From Thalassia testudinum (lineage: Eukaryota > Streptophyta > Magnoliopsida > Alismatales > Hydrocharitaceae), in assembly GCA_037157565.1 (NCBI GenBank), contig JAZHRO010000024.1, forward strand, positions 9,616,501 through 9,680,500: 64,000 nucleotides of DNA, given 5' to 3'. Below the pieces are notes generated by a model, which was not told where the DNA came from, did no database searches, and saw nothing but the letters and a program-made list of their open reading frames with translations. A program made the position numbers and the translations under genes. Shown here in pieces: positions 32,300 through 42,705 of this stretch; the stretch's first letter is position 1, and every line of letters starts with the position of its first letter.

Positions 32300-32580
32300 A
32301 TCTCCCCCTTTTTGATGATGACAAAACCGTAAATAATAATACATAAAAATCCTCCCCCTTTTTGACATTATCAAAAAGGTTTGATTGGTTTAAAATTCCT
32401 ATAACTCCCCCTTAAAACATGCTCTTCTATGAGTTTCTTTTGACAAAGGTAATGTCCTCCCCCTTTTTGTAACAATGAGATAGCTATTATTTTTCTCCCC
32501 CTTTTTAAAGGAAATTTAGCTACCTTATATCTCCCCCTTAAAAATTGACAATTAGCTCATTAATTTTTAACTCCCCCTAT
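32300..32580 (-). other. Array of seven polypurine tracts (B3)
   Basis: CTCCCCCT-type runs on plus near 32301, 32351, 32405, 32457, 32496, 32531 and 32570, i.e. AGGGGGAG on the coding strand, matching B1 in number and order. Confidence 0.88.
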
Positions 32581-32629
32581 CTAAATGCTTATAAAAAGAT
32601 AGGGTTAAAAATTTTACCTCACCTACCAT

Positions 32630-32705
32630 GGCCAATAAAATGGCCCGAATGGTGGTGGGGGATGCCACATCGGATGGGGCTCCCATCCGTAGCTTGGAGG
32701 CCCGG
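32630..32705 (-). pseudogene. B3 gag, 3' end fragment
   Basis: Encodes the Pro/Trp/Tyr-rich tail ending PFYWPW and stop. It is separated from the rest of the ORF by the A4 insertion at CCCGG. Confidence 0.85.
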
Positions 32706-32724
32706 TGTAATGAACGCGTGCCCC

Positions 32725-32785
32725 AGACGCCTTTTAAGACGTCTGGGATCACATCCAGACGTCCGGAATCGTTTCCAGACATCTG
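32725..32785. promoter_or_regulatory. Upstream palindromes of LTR A4
   Basis: Cores at 32727 (acgc), 32739, 32759 and 32779 (acat): spacing 12-20-20, upstream of the TTAAAAG box near 32910. Confidence 0.8.
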
Positions 32786-33225
32786 GGAATCCGTTATTTT
32801 CGACACACGCGAGTCGCCTGCCCCTGAGCGCGCAGGTCGCATATTCCCTCTTTTCTCTACGGCTGCAGGCGGCCTGCCGCCTTCTCTCTCTCCTCTCCGC
32901 GCGGCGTTAAAAGGGGGCGCGCCTCCCCTCCTATCTCCACCGTCTCCTCCTTCTTCTCCTTCCTGTGCGCGAGAGCGAGCGGACGCGAGGGCGGCAGCGG
33001 CAGCCGCAGTGAGCGCGGAGGAGGTGCGGCGTGCGAGGTTGGGGCTCTGCCGCGAGGGCGAGCTCGCCGGAGCGGCTTGGCCGGCCGGCGGAGGGCGCAG
33101 GGGGCGCGGAGCGACGCGGAGAGGGACCTGCTGCGGGCTGAGCAGCAGACGCTCGAGGTGCGACGAGGGCGGCGTCGCGAGCGGAGGCCGAGCAGGGTTC
33201 TGATTCTGGAAAAATTTCCAGAATC

Positions 33226-33286
33226 AGACGTCTGGGTTGATAGCCAGACGGCAAGGTCGACGTCTGTAAGATCATACAGACGTCTG
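33226..33286. promoter_or_regulatory. 20-12-20 palindrome quartet (A4)
   Basis: Cores at 33228, 33248 (acgg), 33260 and 33280. AAAG|GTGAGT follows with GT at 33291. Confidence 0.82.
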
Positions 33287-33390
33287 AAAGGTGAGTTTCC
33301 GCTTTCTCCTTCCTTCTTGTCGACTGACCGTACTGAGGGAGGGGGGGTTGGCCGTGCGCAGGTTCGCTGATTCGCCATCCTTTGCGAATC

Positions 33391-33500
33391 AGACGTCTGT
33401 AAGTTGTATCAGACGGCGGGAGTGATCTACAGACGTCCGTGTGGACCATCGGACGTCTGGGGTATAGGAAAGATGTCCCTGCAGACTTATGGACGTCCGG
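33391..33500. promoter_or_regulatory. Six-site 20-bp palindrome ladder (A4)
   Basis: Cores at 33393, 33413 (acgg), 33433, 33453, 33473 (atgt) and 33493: five exact 20-bp steps. CAG|GTAATT follows with GT at 33518. A further pair at 33543 and 33563 is also 20 bp apart. Confidence 0.87.
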
Positions 33501-34507
33501 GGAACCAAGCTGAACAGGTAATTCTCTGATCCACCGTTTAAGACGTCTGGAATGAGTTCCAGACGTCTGATTTTGCACAGTATCGTCTTTCTCGACCCGT
33601 TTAGGGCCCGTTTGGGCTCCGTTTTCCGCGATTCGAGTTGCGTTCGTTTCAGAATTAATTCCTCTACCCGCCTACAGTAGCTATACACTGTTCTGAGACA
33701 CTCCTTGTGTTTGATCCTTGTGATAGGACCTCGTTCGGTTGCAGTCTTGAGAGTCGCGGAGGCACGCGGGATTCCCGATCACGCCCCCATTACTCCCGTT
33801 GTACCTAGTAGAGTGGCTTTAAGTATTAATAAAATCTGTTAAAGTATGGAACCATAACTAGAACCTAGGGCATTGCATGAATCCTAGGAATGAGAAATAT
33901 ATGGAATGATAGCTCCTAGGTGTTGCATGAATCCTAGGACCGGAAAACTAGATTGTATGATAGATCCTAGGATATGGTATGAATCCTAGGATGGAAAAAC
34001 TAGTGGAATGTATATTACTGCAGTCTTGGAAAAATGGAAAGGAATATATAAAGCTGCCTGTAAATTTAATTAACAGCTGCCTGTTGTGAATAAAGAAACA
34101 TGTTTGAGATCATGGATTTTGAGAACGTGAATCTAGAAAGTGAAACATATGATGTTCTGAGATAAAGAGCTGGAACCCTACGGGGAATTAGGAGTGGAAC
34201 TCCTGGAAAGGAAAAGGGAATGGAACTGAGATGTAGTTGTACTATCTCTTGGGTACGCAGTACCAAGGGAAGTACCTGTACCTGTTTAGTGCAGAGTGGG
34301 GACAGCCGCCCCAGGGACCCGGGGTTAGGCTTGGCCGCTCTGTACCGACTTGTTGGCCCTCGTGTACGTAGTACCGAGGAGAGCTAGTAGTGTTAGGAGA
34401 GTACTAGCTACCCCACGGGCCCCGGGGTTCTGCTAGCCTCCTTCACCGACTTGTTAGGCCCACTAGGGCAAACCAGGGTAGTCAGGCGAGGGTGCGCGGA
34501 CTGTGGA

Positions 34508-34573
34508 GGGGCAAGGCCCCGGTTTGGTTACTGTGGAGGGGTTGGACCCCTGTTACTGAGAGGGCTCTGCCCT
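34508..34573 (+). repeat. Hairpin trio in LTR A4
   Basis: Stem-loops at 34508-34520 (ggggc/gcccc), 34537-34551 (aggggt/acccct) and 34561-34573 (agggc/gccct), each with a 3-base loop. Confidence 0.75.
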
Positions 34574-35357
34574 GGTTCCGTGCTGTGCTTGGGCGCACCC
34601 GTTAACGGAAACGACTGACCGCGTGCCAGTGCGGGCTAGCTACCTGTGCGTTTATCGCGCGTGCCGTAGTCACCGTTACGTCTGTCAGTGACCTTGGGGT
34701 GGTTGACTGAGGGTAGGATCACCACGGGGGACTCTCCCGGCCAGGAGAGCACCACGTGCTACTTCTACTTTTGGAAAAGACTGCAATCAAGATCGTTCCC
34801 ACGAGGACATTCGAGATCAGGTAAAGGATCTGAGAAATAAATGAAATAGTGAGAAAAAAAAATTGAAAGATGTGAATAAAGGAAGTAATAGAACATAACA
34901 GCTACTGTACACTCTACTGTTGCCTTTAGTTAGTTTGCCACTCTACTCAGCGTTTTGCTGACGTGTTACACTCGTTACCTTTTCAGGACCAGGTGCTGAG
35001 CAGCCAGGGTCGGCGGCTGCAGAGGACGCTGGGCCGAGTAGGGTCCAGTAGAGTTACCACAGCTTTTGTACCCCTTTTGTTTCTGTTCTAGTGAGTAGTT
35101 TTTGTTTCCGCTGTACTTTCTTTACCTGCAGTTCTTGTTATATGATAAATGCTGTTTTACTGTTGTGGTGGTACCTACTGTAGTAGTTTCTTTCCTTACT
35201 GCTGTACTTTCTTACTGTTAGTTATATTCATGCTGAATGTGGTTTATTTTACTATCTTTTGGTTACTTCCTCGTTAGACGACTAGGTCTTGGGATTAGTC
35301 GAGTCGGTCCGGTTCTCGTGTCTCGTAGGGACTCGGGAACCGGGTCGTTACACCCGG

Positions 35358-36414
35358 GCATTGGCGCCGGTCTCCAATCTGGTGGTCGACGTGCGGCGGG
35401 TCCGTCGTTTGTTCGCCGTCTCGTCGGTCTTCTTGTTCTCCTCCTTGGTCTACTCCTTTGTTCTCCCAACTTGAGCTGACCAGCTTTGAACTTGTAGGTC
35501 CAGTCCTTTATGTTGTAATTATCCCTGAACCCTACAAAACAAGATTCTAATTCTTTTTTCGGTATCCAAGTGGGCTTGGATCCGGATTTGTTAGAAGGTC
35601 TCCTTGATGGAGATCCTTTCTCAACCTTAGGGCTATAAAAATTATCAACTTTGTTGATTAATTTGTTAGAATTTTCCCTAAGAAATGCAATTTCTTTTTC
35701 TATAGTTTGCATCTTAGTCTTTAAATCATAGATTTCTAACTTTAGACTATCATTTTCCTCAATCAACTTATTATTTTCATTGATGAGGTTATGATTTTCT
35801 AATAATAGGTTATCATTTTTAGGACAAGTTTATAGATCCTTAAGTTTTATTTCTAACCTATCATTTTCATTTTTAAGAAAATTAAGGTTCTTTTTAATGC
35901 TTTTATTTTCTATCCTAAGTGATTTACTAATATCAAAAAGTTCATTAAAAGCTTCTTGAAGATCGAGATTTACCTCGTTGTCTGAGTTGCTTTCGCTTTC
36001 GCTGTCGCTTCCTCTGGCCATGAAGCCGAAGCAAGCGGTTTCTTCTTCTTCTTCTTCTTCTTCTTCCTCCGAGCTTGTCTCCTCATGAGTGCCTTCCAAC
36101 CTCCTCCATATCTCGTGGGCGGTGGTGCACTCTTTGATTTTCTCTAACTCTTTCGGACTCAATGCGCAATACAGGGCATTCATTGCCTTTGCGTTGAGTG
36201 AAAGATCTTGAATATGCTGCTGCGAGTATCCTCCGGCGGGTTTCTCTGGGATGTCGAAGGGGGTCTCGCACCTGGCCCAGACTGTGAAGTCGGTGGCTTG
36301 AAGCCACGTCTTCATCCGCGACTTCCAGTAGGAGTAGTTGCTCCCGTCGAAGAACAGCGGACGGGTTGTGGACTGCCCCTCGGAAATCCTGCTTGTGGAA
36401 CAGCTTCCCTCCAT
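35358..36414 (-). pseudogene. B3 gag-like ORF (nonsense mutation, cut by A4)
   Basis: Starts MEGSCSTSR at 36414, like B1. Intact for 194 residues: GAG start (FDGSNYSYWKSRM), the ALSPKELEKI region, a run of Glu codons (GAA/GAG microsatellite, about 36045-36066) and the start of the coiled coil. A TAA at about 35829 replaces a Glu codon of B1. The same frame continues through the coiled coil, WIPKKELES and Arg-rich segment to 35358, where A4 is inserted. The tail lies at 32630-32705. It lacks a zinc knuckle, as B1 does. Confidence 0.85.
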
Positions 36415-36455
36415 GTGATCTTTCCGCGGATGTTACTCCTGTCGGTGGAAAACCT

Positions 36456-36468
36456 GCTCTGATACCAA
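36456..36468 (-). other. B3 primer binding site (initiator Met tRNA)
   Basis: The minus strand reads TTGGTATCAGAGC one base inside the 5' LTR. Confidence 0.92.
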
Positions 36469-36469
36469 T

Positions 36470-38219
36470 TGTAATTTCCCTACTTGGAGGGGTGAGATCA
36501 GCGTGACGTAAAAAATGCGGAATTGAAAATATAAACAATCTCACAAAAATAAGCAATCACAAAATGTACACAGGAATTTTTAGGTGGAAACCCAAACCGG
36601 GTAAAAACCACCACCTAACCCTCTCGAGTTAGGATTTTCCGATCAACCTAGTTGATCAAATCCACTAAACGAATCACTTTAAAACGAGGGTGATTCAACC
36701 TCAGTACAACCACGCTACAAGTACGAGGGTAGCGTTCCTCAACCCCTTCTCTCCACGAGAAGGATTTTGTCCCACGAAGGAGACGGGAATTCGCAAAGCG
36801 AATACCCAACCAAAAGACAAAGGTAAAATAAACAACAAACCTATAGAGCCAACAAAGTAATAAACCTAAGCTTCTATAGGATTTAGGAAACTCCCCTTTG
36901 CAAGGAGTGCGTCGACGATGACGCGGGTGCGTGAGCCACGCAACGGCGCAATGTCGCTCTCGTAGACAACGACAGGAGAGCGGGTGCGCGAAGGGAATGA
37001 TGCTCTCAAGATGATGGAGCTTGAGCTTAGAGAGCAAGAGCTTCTTGGACACAAGAGAGTGGAAATACTTGATCTTAGTGTATCTTGGTCTCTCTAGGTG
37101 TGTATCTTGTGTGTCTCTTTGTGTATTTAGGTGTGTAAAGGCTCCCCTCTATTTATAGAGGCCTTAGGAAGGCTTTGGAAGGCTTAAGAAGGGTTCTATA
37201 GCCGTTGGGAACAAAGCCCAAGAGAATCAGGCCGAAATCAGGGCAATGATTACACTTGACAGGGTTATCAGACGTCTAACTCTTTCATCAGACGTCTGGA
37301 GGGCCACTTTAAGACGTTTGATTTAAAGGTCAGACGTCTGATTATATGCGGGTTTCTCCCTGACTTGAATCAGATCTAAACAGGGTTTTTACGCAAGTCC
37401 ATCAGACGACATACAGGACGTCTGGCACTATGTATGGACGTCTGGAAACCTACTTTTACTGTGGGAATTGATTTCCAAACGTTGCAACAGCTAGAAAATC
37501 TCTGAAAAGAGATTTTGGGTCAGCCGAGGCAAAACGGTCATTTATCAGACGTCTGAAAAGGCCTAAGGACGTCTGATAAGGCTCTAACGGTCATATTCTT
37601 GAGTGTCTGCGAAGCCAGCCAACGGTCCACTAATTGGACGTCTGGCAAAGTAATCAGACGTCTCCTGAGACGTTTGGTCTAAGGTCTGGACGTCTGATTT
37701 CATCAGACAGAACTAACTATGTCCAGCCTAACAGTTATCAGACGTCTGAAACAACAGTCAGACGTCTTAAAATACATTATCAGACGTCTGATTTGGGAAT
37801 TAGACGTCTGGAAAGTCTGTTTGAACCTTATATTGGTTTTCTAAGTATTCTACAGAAAACCTAAGTATCGTAGGGTTGTGCCGGTGTTCCTAGGACTACT
37901 GTTAGGGTTCTTTGAGGCTCTTTAACATGAAATATCTAAGGAAATAAAGAGCAACAAAAGAAACGAAAAATACAACAAGTACAAAAGAAGGAAATCTATC
38001 CTATTCTTCATTTCCTTCCATCTTCAATCTTTCGCTCCACGCGAACCTCCTCTGTTTTCCGTCAAGCTCCTTCAATCCGTCCTGGATGCGAGCTCGAACT
38101 CCGTCTAAACACGTCCATATTTGCAATTGACCTGAAATCTAGGACTCAGATTGCAAATGTTAAATAACACGTGTTTTGTTATCATCAAAACAAATGATCG
38201 TGGTGCTCTAGCACCAACA
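36470..38219 (-). repeat. B3 5' LTR
   Basis: 1,750 bp, about 99% identical to the 3' LTR, with the same palindrome quartets and TATA. Several of the differences are CpG-type changes inside palindromes (for example acgtctg to acgtttg). Confidence 0.92.
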
Positions 38220-38224
38220 CCGCG

Positions 38225-38690
38225 TGGCGCAATCGTCGCCCTCCACGCGCGGATCCACGACCTTAATCGGCCGCACCCGCGTGAGCAGCAATTTGGCAGC
38301 GTGTGGGGTTTTGAATGCCCGCCACTACCTTTGCGAATGGTGCGCAACCCGCTGTGCTATGGGGTTGGATGGTCGCGAAGAGGAGGCGGGGCGCGCGGGC
38401 GTGGAGCGCTGTGGAGCCGTCCGATTGAAGATTGACGGTCGAGATTCATCCTGTGGTGAAGGGCGGTGGAGTTATGCTGTGGTCGAGGGGCATGGTGATG
38501 TTGACATGTGGTGGCTTTCTGACCGTTGATCATCAGATCAACGGTCAGATCTTCTTTGGCCAATTGTGGGAGCTCCGGATGTTGGATTTAGTTCATTTTG
38601 AGTCCGTTGGACTTCGTTCGTCACTCTAAATCCATCCGTGAGGTCTAATTGCTCATTTGAGGCCTGTTTTGACATGAACTTATAGAAATG
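38225..38690 (-). mobile_element. LTR remnant J, last segment
   Basis: Resembles the distal half of LTR C (ctgtgctatggggttggatggtcg-like block and an 'aatccatccgtg' block). Its outer boundary was not found. 38691-38852 beyond it is unassigned. Confidence 0.55.
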
Positions 38691-38852
38691 ACCATTAATA
38701 TTATTTAATAAGCAATCTTAATGTACAATGAATGTCATTCTCCCATACCTATTTATGATGTATTATTTGTGCACATTACCCTTAAGATAAATTCCAATTA
38801 ACAGAATTATTATCCCAAGATGTGGTGTTATCACTGATGCTTTAAGAACCTA

Positions 38853-39200
38853 TTTGGTTGAAGGAATAATTACGCAGGATAAAAAAAAGCTATAAAAGAG
38901 TAGGAGGAATTAAGTATTTTTATTCCGCCAAAGTGTTTGGCTGTGTTTATTGTCAAGTCAAAGAATTAGAAGTATTTATTTCACCTGAGATATTTAGTAA
39001 GAAGAATAAATAAATTTTATATGATGAAATTGAGAGACAAAGATGAAAAAGACAAATAAATCAACGAAATAAATAAATTTTACATCTTCGATAGAATTTA
39101 TTTATTTCAGAATCCACTCTGTAATTTCAAAATCCGTTAATATTAAAATAAAAATTACCAAACAAAAAATTTAACCTTAATTCTCCCTCTGTCAACCAAA
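38853..39200. mobile_element. MITE, TTTGGTTG family, copy 2
   Basis: TIRs tttggttga (38853-38861) and tcaaccaaa (39192-39200). The interior is about 350 bp and aligns with copy 1 at 8755-9110. Confidence 0.72.
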
Positions 39201-39745
39201 CAATCAATCGGTGTCGTCCATTTTATTCCTCTCTTACTCTTAAAACAAAAACAAAAAATAAAATCAATAAAAAATTATCACATATTTGGCTTTTCATGAC
39301 TTTTAAGACACATACTGAAGTGACGTAAAGCTGACGCTATATCATTTCGTGTTTGGACCAACCCCACCAAACGCAAGAAAATCCAAGCGGAGGTCTACTT
39401 AATTCTCAATCATGGGCACGTACATTACACGTGGAGACACCCTTGTGAACAGAGTCCGGGCGATGGTGGTGATGGTCGTCGGGTTGATGGCGAAGTGTGG
39501 TCTCATCTCCTCCACATAATTCTGAAACGTTGGTCCTCTTCTTTACACGCTTCCAATCCTCCTCGTCTACTTAACTACACATAAACATAGAAAAGAAAGA
39601 GCGATCGCCGAAATTATCACGTTGTTTTGGAAAGAGGTAGGGAGGGGGGGTGGAAGGGGCAGAGGGGGTCCCTGCCATTTGTTGCTCGTGGCAGAAGGGT
39701 CGCCTTCTTGATAGGTTGGTCTCTCTGTTGGGTACCTCGGAAATC
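39201..39745 (+). promoter_or_regulatory. Possible host-gene upstream region
   Basis: Apparently non-repetitive sequence containing a G-box CACGTG (39428-39433) and a purine-rich stretch before the candidate exon. No clear TATA box was seen. Assignment depends entirely on the exon call. Confidence 0.3.
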
Positions 39746-39809
39746 ATGTTTCTCGAAGTGGGCAGGGAGGATTTCCACGAGATTTTCAGCTTCTCCGCTG
39801 GAATCGCTG
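39746..39809 (+). pseudogene. Candidate first exon of a SWEET-like sugar transporter gene (isolated)
   Basis: An ATG opens 21 codons ending FSFSAGIA plus one base, followed at once by a donor GTATGT (39810-39815). SWEET proteins start with a short N-terminus leading into the first membrane helix with an AGIAGNI-type motif in the SWEET2 group, and the first intron of plant SWEET genes commonly falls at this Gly. The match covers only about eight residues plus the splice phase. No exon 2 (NIFAF-type) is visible in the following 1.3 kb or elsewhere in the window. It may be a gene fragment, or a gene whose intron has swollen with transposons beyond the window. Chance similarity is possible. Confidence 0.3.
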
Positions 39810-40179
39810 GTATGTTCCCTTATCTCTGTTGCTCTCCCGTTTTTCTTGTTGATGTGGGGTTCTGGAGAATCCAAGGGAATGGAAAGAAGGAATTTTGGGT
39901 TGGTTTTCGATGGTGTTTTCTTGTAGTTTTTTAGTTCAGAAAAAAATGGAATTTTTGTTGGTTTTTCTCTTTATTTGGCTTAGATTGTAGCAGTCGAATT
40001 GCCGAGGTAAGAAAAGGAGCTCTCTTGTGTGGAAAAAGACGAGACTTGTGGGGTTCTGTAAGATGGAAAGGGGAAGATATGGAGATTGGATGGACGAGGG
40101 TGTGAAAAGGTGTTTCATGGGAGGTAAATGCGAGAGGGACACCGCTGTGTACACAGGAACCCCCTCCCTCACCAACATG

Positions 40180-40724
40180 TGTAATACCCTTACAAATAGT
40201 CCCATATAATAAACTTATGATAATGAGTACTGTGATATAAGAATTGAAAGTTACTACTTGATAACTTATGCTTAAGTATTTTGAGTGGTTGCTTGGGTTT
40301 ATAGGGCTTATGCTCAATAAGTTGTCAAAGTTAGTTTTTTCTCATTTGACTCAGGTTTAGGCTTGAGTCGTTATAAATGATATTAGAGTCGAACTCCCTT
40401 TGGTAGGAGGAAAGGGTTACCCTTGAGACAACTAGCCGTGAGGTAGAGCTGCCACTACTAATGGGAGTATATTGATTGATTAAACCTTAACGAGGACATT
40501 AGGATTTCAAGTTGGGGATGTTGTAACACCCTCCAACATAGAGTCGCATAGTAAACTTATAAGAGTAAGTAGTAGGATATAAGGACTAAAAGTTACTACT
40601 TGCTAACTTAGGCTTAAGCATTTGAGTGATTGCTTGGGTTTGTAGAGCCCATGCTCAATAAGTTGTCAATGATAGTTTTTTTTTTTTTCATTTGACTTGG
40701 GTTTAGGCTTAGGTTGTTATAACA
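40180..40724 (+). mobile_element. TRIM (terminal-repeat retrotransposon in miniature)
   Basis: Two direct repeats of about 200 bp (40180-40376 and 40522-40724) start TGTAA(C/T)ACCC and end near GTTATAA(CA). A 145-bp interior carries TGATATTAGAGTCG (40377-40390), a decayed Met-tRNA primer site, right after the first repeat, and a gttggggatg purine-rich stretch before the second. There is no coding capacity. The flanking duplication was not resolved. Confidence 0.78.
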
Positions 40725-40820
40725 AGGGTGTGTACACAGCGATGCCCACAAATGGATGCTCTTCATGGAATCGATGTTCCACCATTTGCAGTTGAGTTTT
40801 CTGCGAACATGACTTCTAAG

Positions 40821-40972
40821 GCCTAGTTTAGTTAGTGGGATAACACAGAAAAGCATATGGGTTATTCTTGTTTGGTTTGTAGGATTGCTCAATCCAGGTT
40901 AAAGGGACTAAGTCGGGAGGCTTATCTTGTGCGTTAAGACATCCCTATCCATCTCACATGATATGGCTGTAT
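40821..40972. mobile_element. MITE, GCCTAGTTT family, truncated copy 2
   Basis: Starts gcctagtttagttagtggg and follows the first part of the 11622 element to about 40970. The right end is missing. 40973-41094 is unassigned. Confidence 0.5.
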
Positions 40973-42169
40973 TTGCTTAGAGGAATTGATTTAGAGGAAT
41001 AAGTATAGGAAGAGGTGGGAATAGAGGGGATAAAGTGCATTTTAGTGTTTGATAGTATTTTAAGTCACATCAATGTATAAAGAGGGACCGGTTAACCCAA
41101 CAGAATCTCCATGGCCGATGGCTACGAGGAAGAGAGATGAGAGGAGTTGATGTTGTTCCAAGAATTATTGTATTACTTAAAATAAGAAGGATTACAAAGA
41201 CTCTTTTATAGAAGAGAGAATATATAATGCTATGGAGTCTAGCTATTTATTTGTTCTATTGGTGTTATGTGGTGCTATGCATGTTTTGTTTTCTTCATAA
41301 GGTTTTACAGTAATTTGCACTCACCTTTCTCTTTATATAAAGAAAGGTAGGGTTAAAGAATAAAGTTGAGTTATTCATTTTTCCCAACTTGGTATCAGAG
41401 CGGCGATCCTAGATTGGCGGTCTGATATCCCACCTCTCACAGACCTCCGCACCCCTCCACCAAAAACCTTAATCCTCCTGGTACACACCCATGAGAGGCG
41501 GCTTCGGTGAGCCACCCACCGCTACCGGCCCTAGCAGGTCGCCGCTGCGGTCGCAGCTATTGTTGGCCTTAGTGAGCCTCCTCCGAGTGCCACAAAGCAT
41601 CGTCACCCCTCCGTAGGCGGTGATTTACGCTCCTCGAGGCACGCAGCGTCGCCTCTCGCGTTGCCTCATCGGTTGTAGGTGGCAGCGTCTCCCTAGACCA
41701 AAGCCTCCGACCTTAGAGCGCCGCCCCTACGCTACCTCCGACCTCGGAGTAGCGTCGCTCGACCTCAAAGCATGGCCCTTGACCTCTGAGCGCCGCCACC
41801 TATCGTCTGTAGGTCACCGCGGTGGCCCTCGGGGTCTTGCAGCGCCATCTCTGAACCACCGACAGCAGCCCAGCAGATTGCTGGTGAACTAGCAGGCAGG
41901 CAGCGGCGGTAGATCGACAGGTTGGCCCTCTTTTCATCAGCAAGGAGGGTAGGTGCTCCTGGATGGCCATGCTAGGATGGTTCCCCGCATTCTAGTGTGG
42001 CCTCCATTGGTTTTAGGGGTTCCTTTGAGGCCTTTGATATGATCTCCAGGTGATGTATGCTTGGATCTCGTGATTAAGGGGTTCATTTTCTATATTTCAG
42101 ATCTTCATCATGATCTGAAATCGGTGATTCAGATATGTTTTCTGGGTTTATCCTTCCTCTCAAGGCACA

Positions 42170-42705
42170 ATGGCATTATTAGGATTGTCAAGAATGTTAT
42201 TGGATACCGCTACAGAGGTTGGGAAGTATAAAAATCCCTTTTTTCAGCCTATTCCTAGTGGTATTTCTACCACTCAGGAGTTGAGAAATGACACTATGAT
42301 TATTGCTCGAGTAAGTATGAGAGACTACTCCAAGGTCATATTCATCACGATAGACTTAAGGGACCAAGCAAATTGAGTTCCATTGCACGTAGCAGGAATT
42401 AGAGTTGCTCAGAATGGCTTGTGGATTCAGGAGCCTCACAACACCTCAGTGGAGATCGAGATTACTTTACCCATCTTCATTCACTACCAACTAGCAGGAC
42501 TGTTCAGGTTGCATGGTCGACACTCCAAGGTGGTAGTTCAAGGCGAGGTATCGGTAACTTCTATGTTGAGATTGCCTGATGTTTTGTATGTTCTAAACTT
42601 TCCTATGAGTCTTCTCTCAGTCAGCCAAATTACTAAGGAACTTAATTGTCGTGTAATATTTGATGCTGTGGGATGTACTATTCAAGACAAATTGACAAGG
42701 TGATT
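42170..42705 (+). pseudogene. Element E gag/protease remnants
   Basis: ORF fragments including YKNPFFQPI (the same gag start as F's YKNPFFMPI) and, at 42383-42703, the stretch after the protease leading to the LPDVLYVLNFPMSLLSVSQ block that precedes integrase. The protease active site and zinc knuckle are not preserved here. 41402-42169 is a GC-rich leader without a supported ORF. Confidence 0.65.

Larger units (their letters stand above)
32706..35352 (+). mobile_element. Solo LTR, family A, copy A4
   Basis: Begins TGTAATGAACGCG at 32706 and ends GGGTCGTTACA at 35352, flanked by CCCGG (32701-32705 and 35353-35357). B1 carries the empty site (GGCCCGGGCATTGG in reverse), which confirms the boundaries and the 5-bp duplication. 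It is 2,647 bp with no second LTR, PBS or coding interior. It is the cleanest reference copy of family A. Confidence 0.93.
30550..38219 (-). mobile_element. B3, Sirevirus-like gag-only copia element (interrupted by A4)
   Basis: Complete on the minus strand with TSD CCGCG (30545-30549 and 38220-38224). The LTRs are 36470-38219 (5') and 30550-32299 (3'), each 1,750 bp, with about 18 differences counted by eye (about 1%), so this is the youngest dated insertion in the window. The interior, without A4, is about 1.52 kb and parallels B1: primer site, gag-like ORF, seven polypurine tracts. The nonsense codon and A4 insertion in the ORF make it inactive now. Confidence 0.92.

Noticed and set aside
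13525..35352. Family A as a TIR DNA transposon (TGTAA...TTACA ends)
   Set aside because: Inverted identity is limited to a few terminal bases. The 5-bp TSD, TG/CA ends and internal TATA promoter fit an LTR.
32706..35352. Family A as a protein-coding element
   Set aside because: There is no gag, pol or transposase motif in any of five copies, and the ORFs do not correspond between copies.
41620..41892. Arg/Pro-rich ORF after the E primer site
   Set aside because: A GC-rich untranslated leader. It has no gag similarity, and F has a different sequence at this position.
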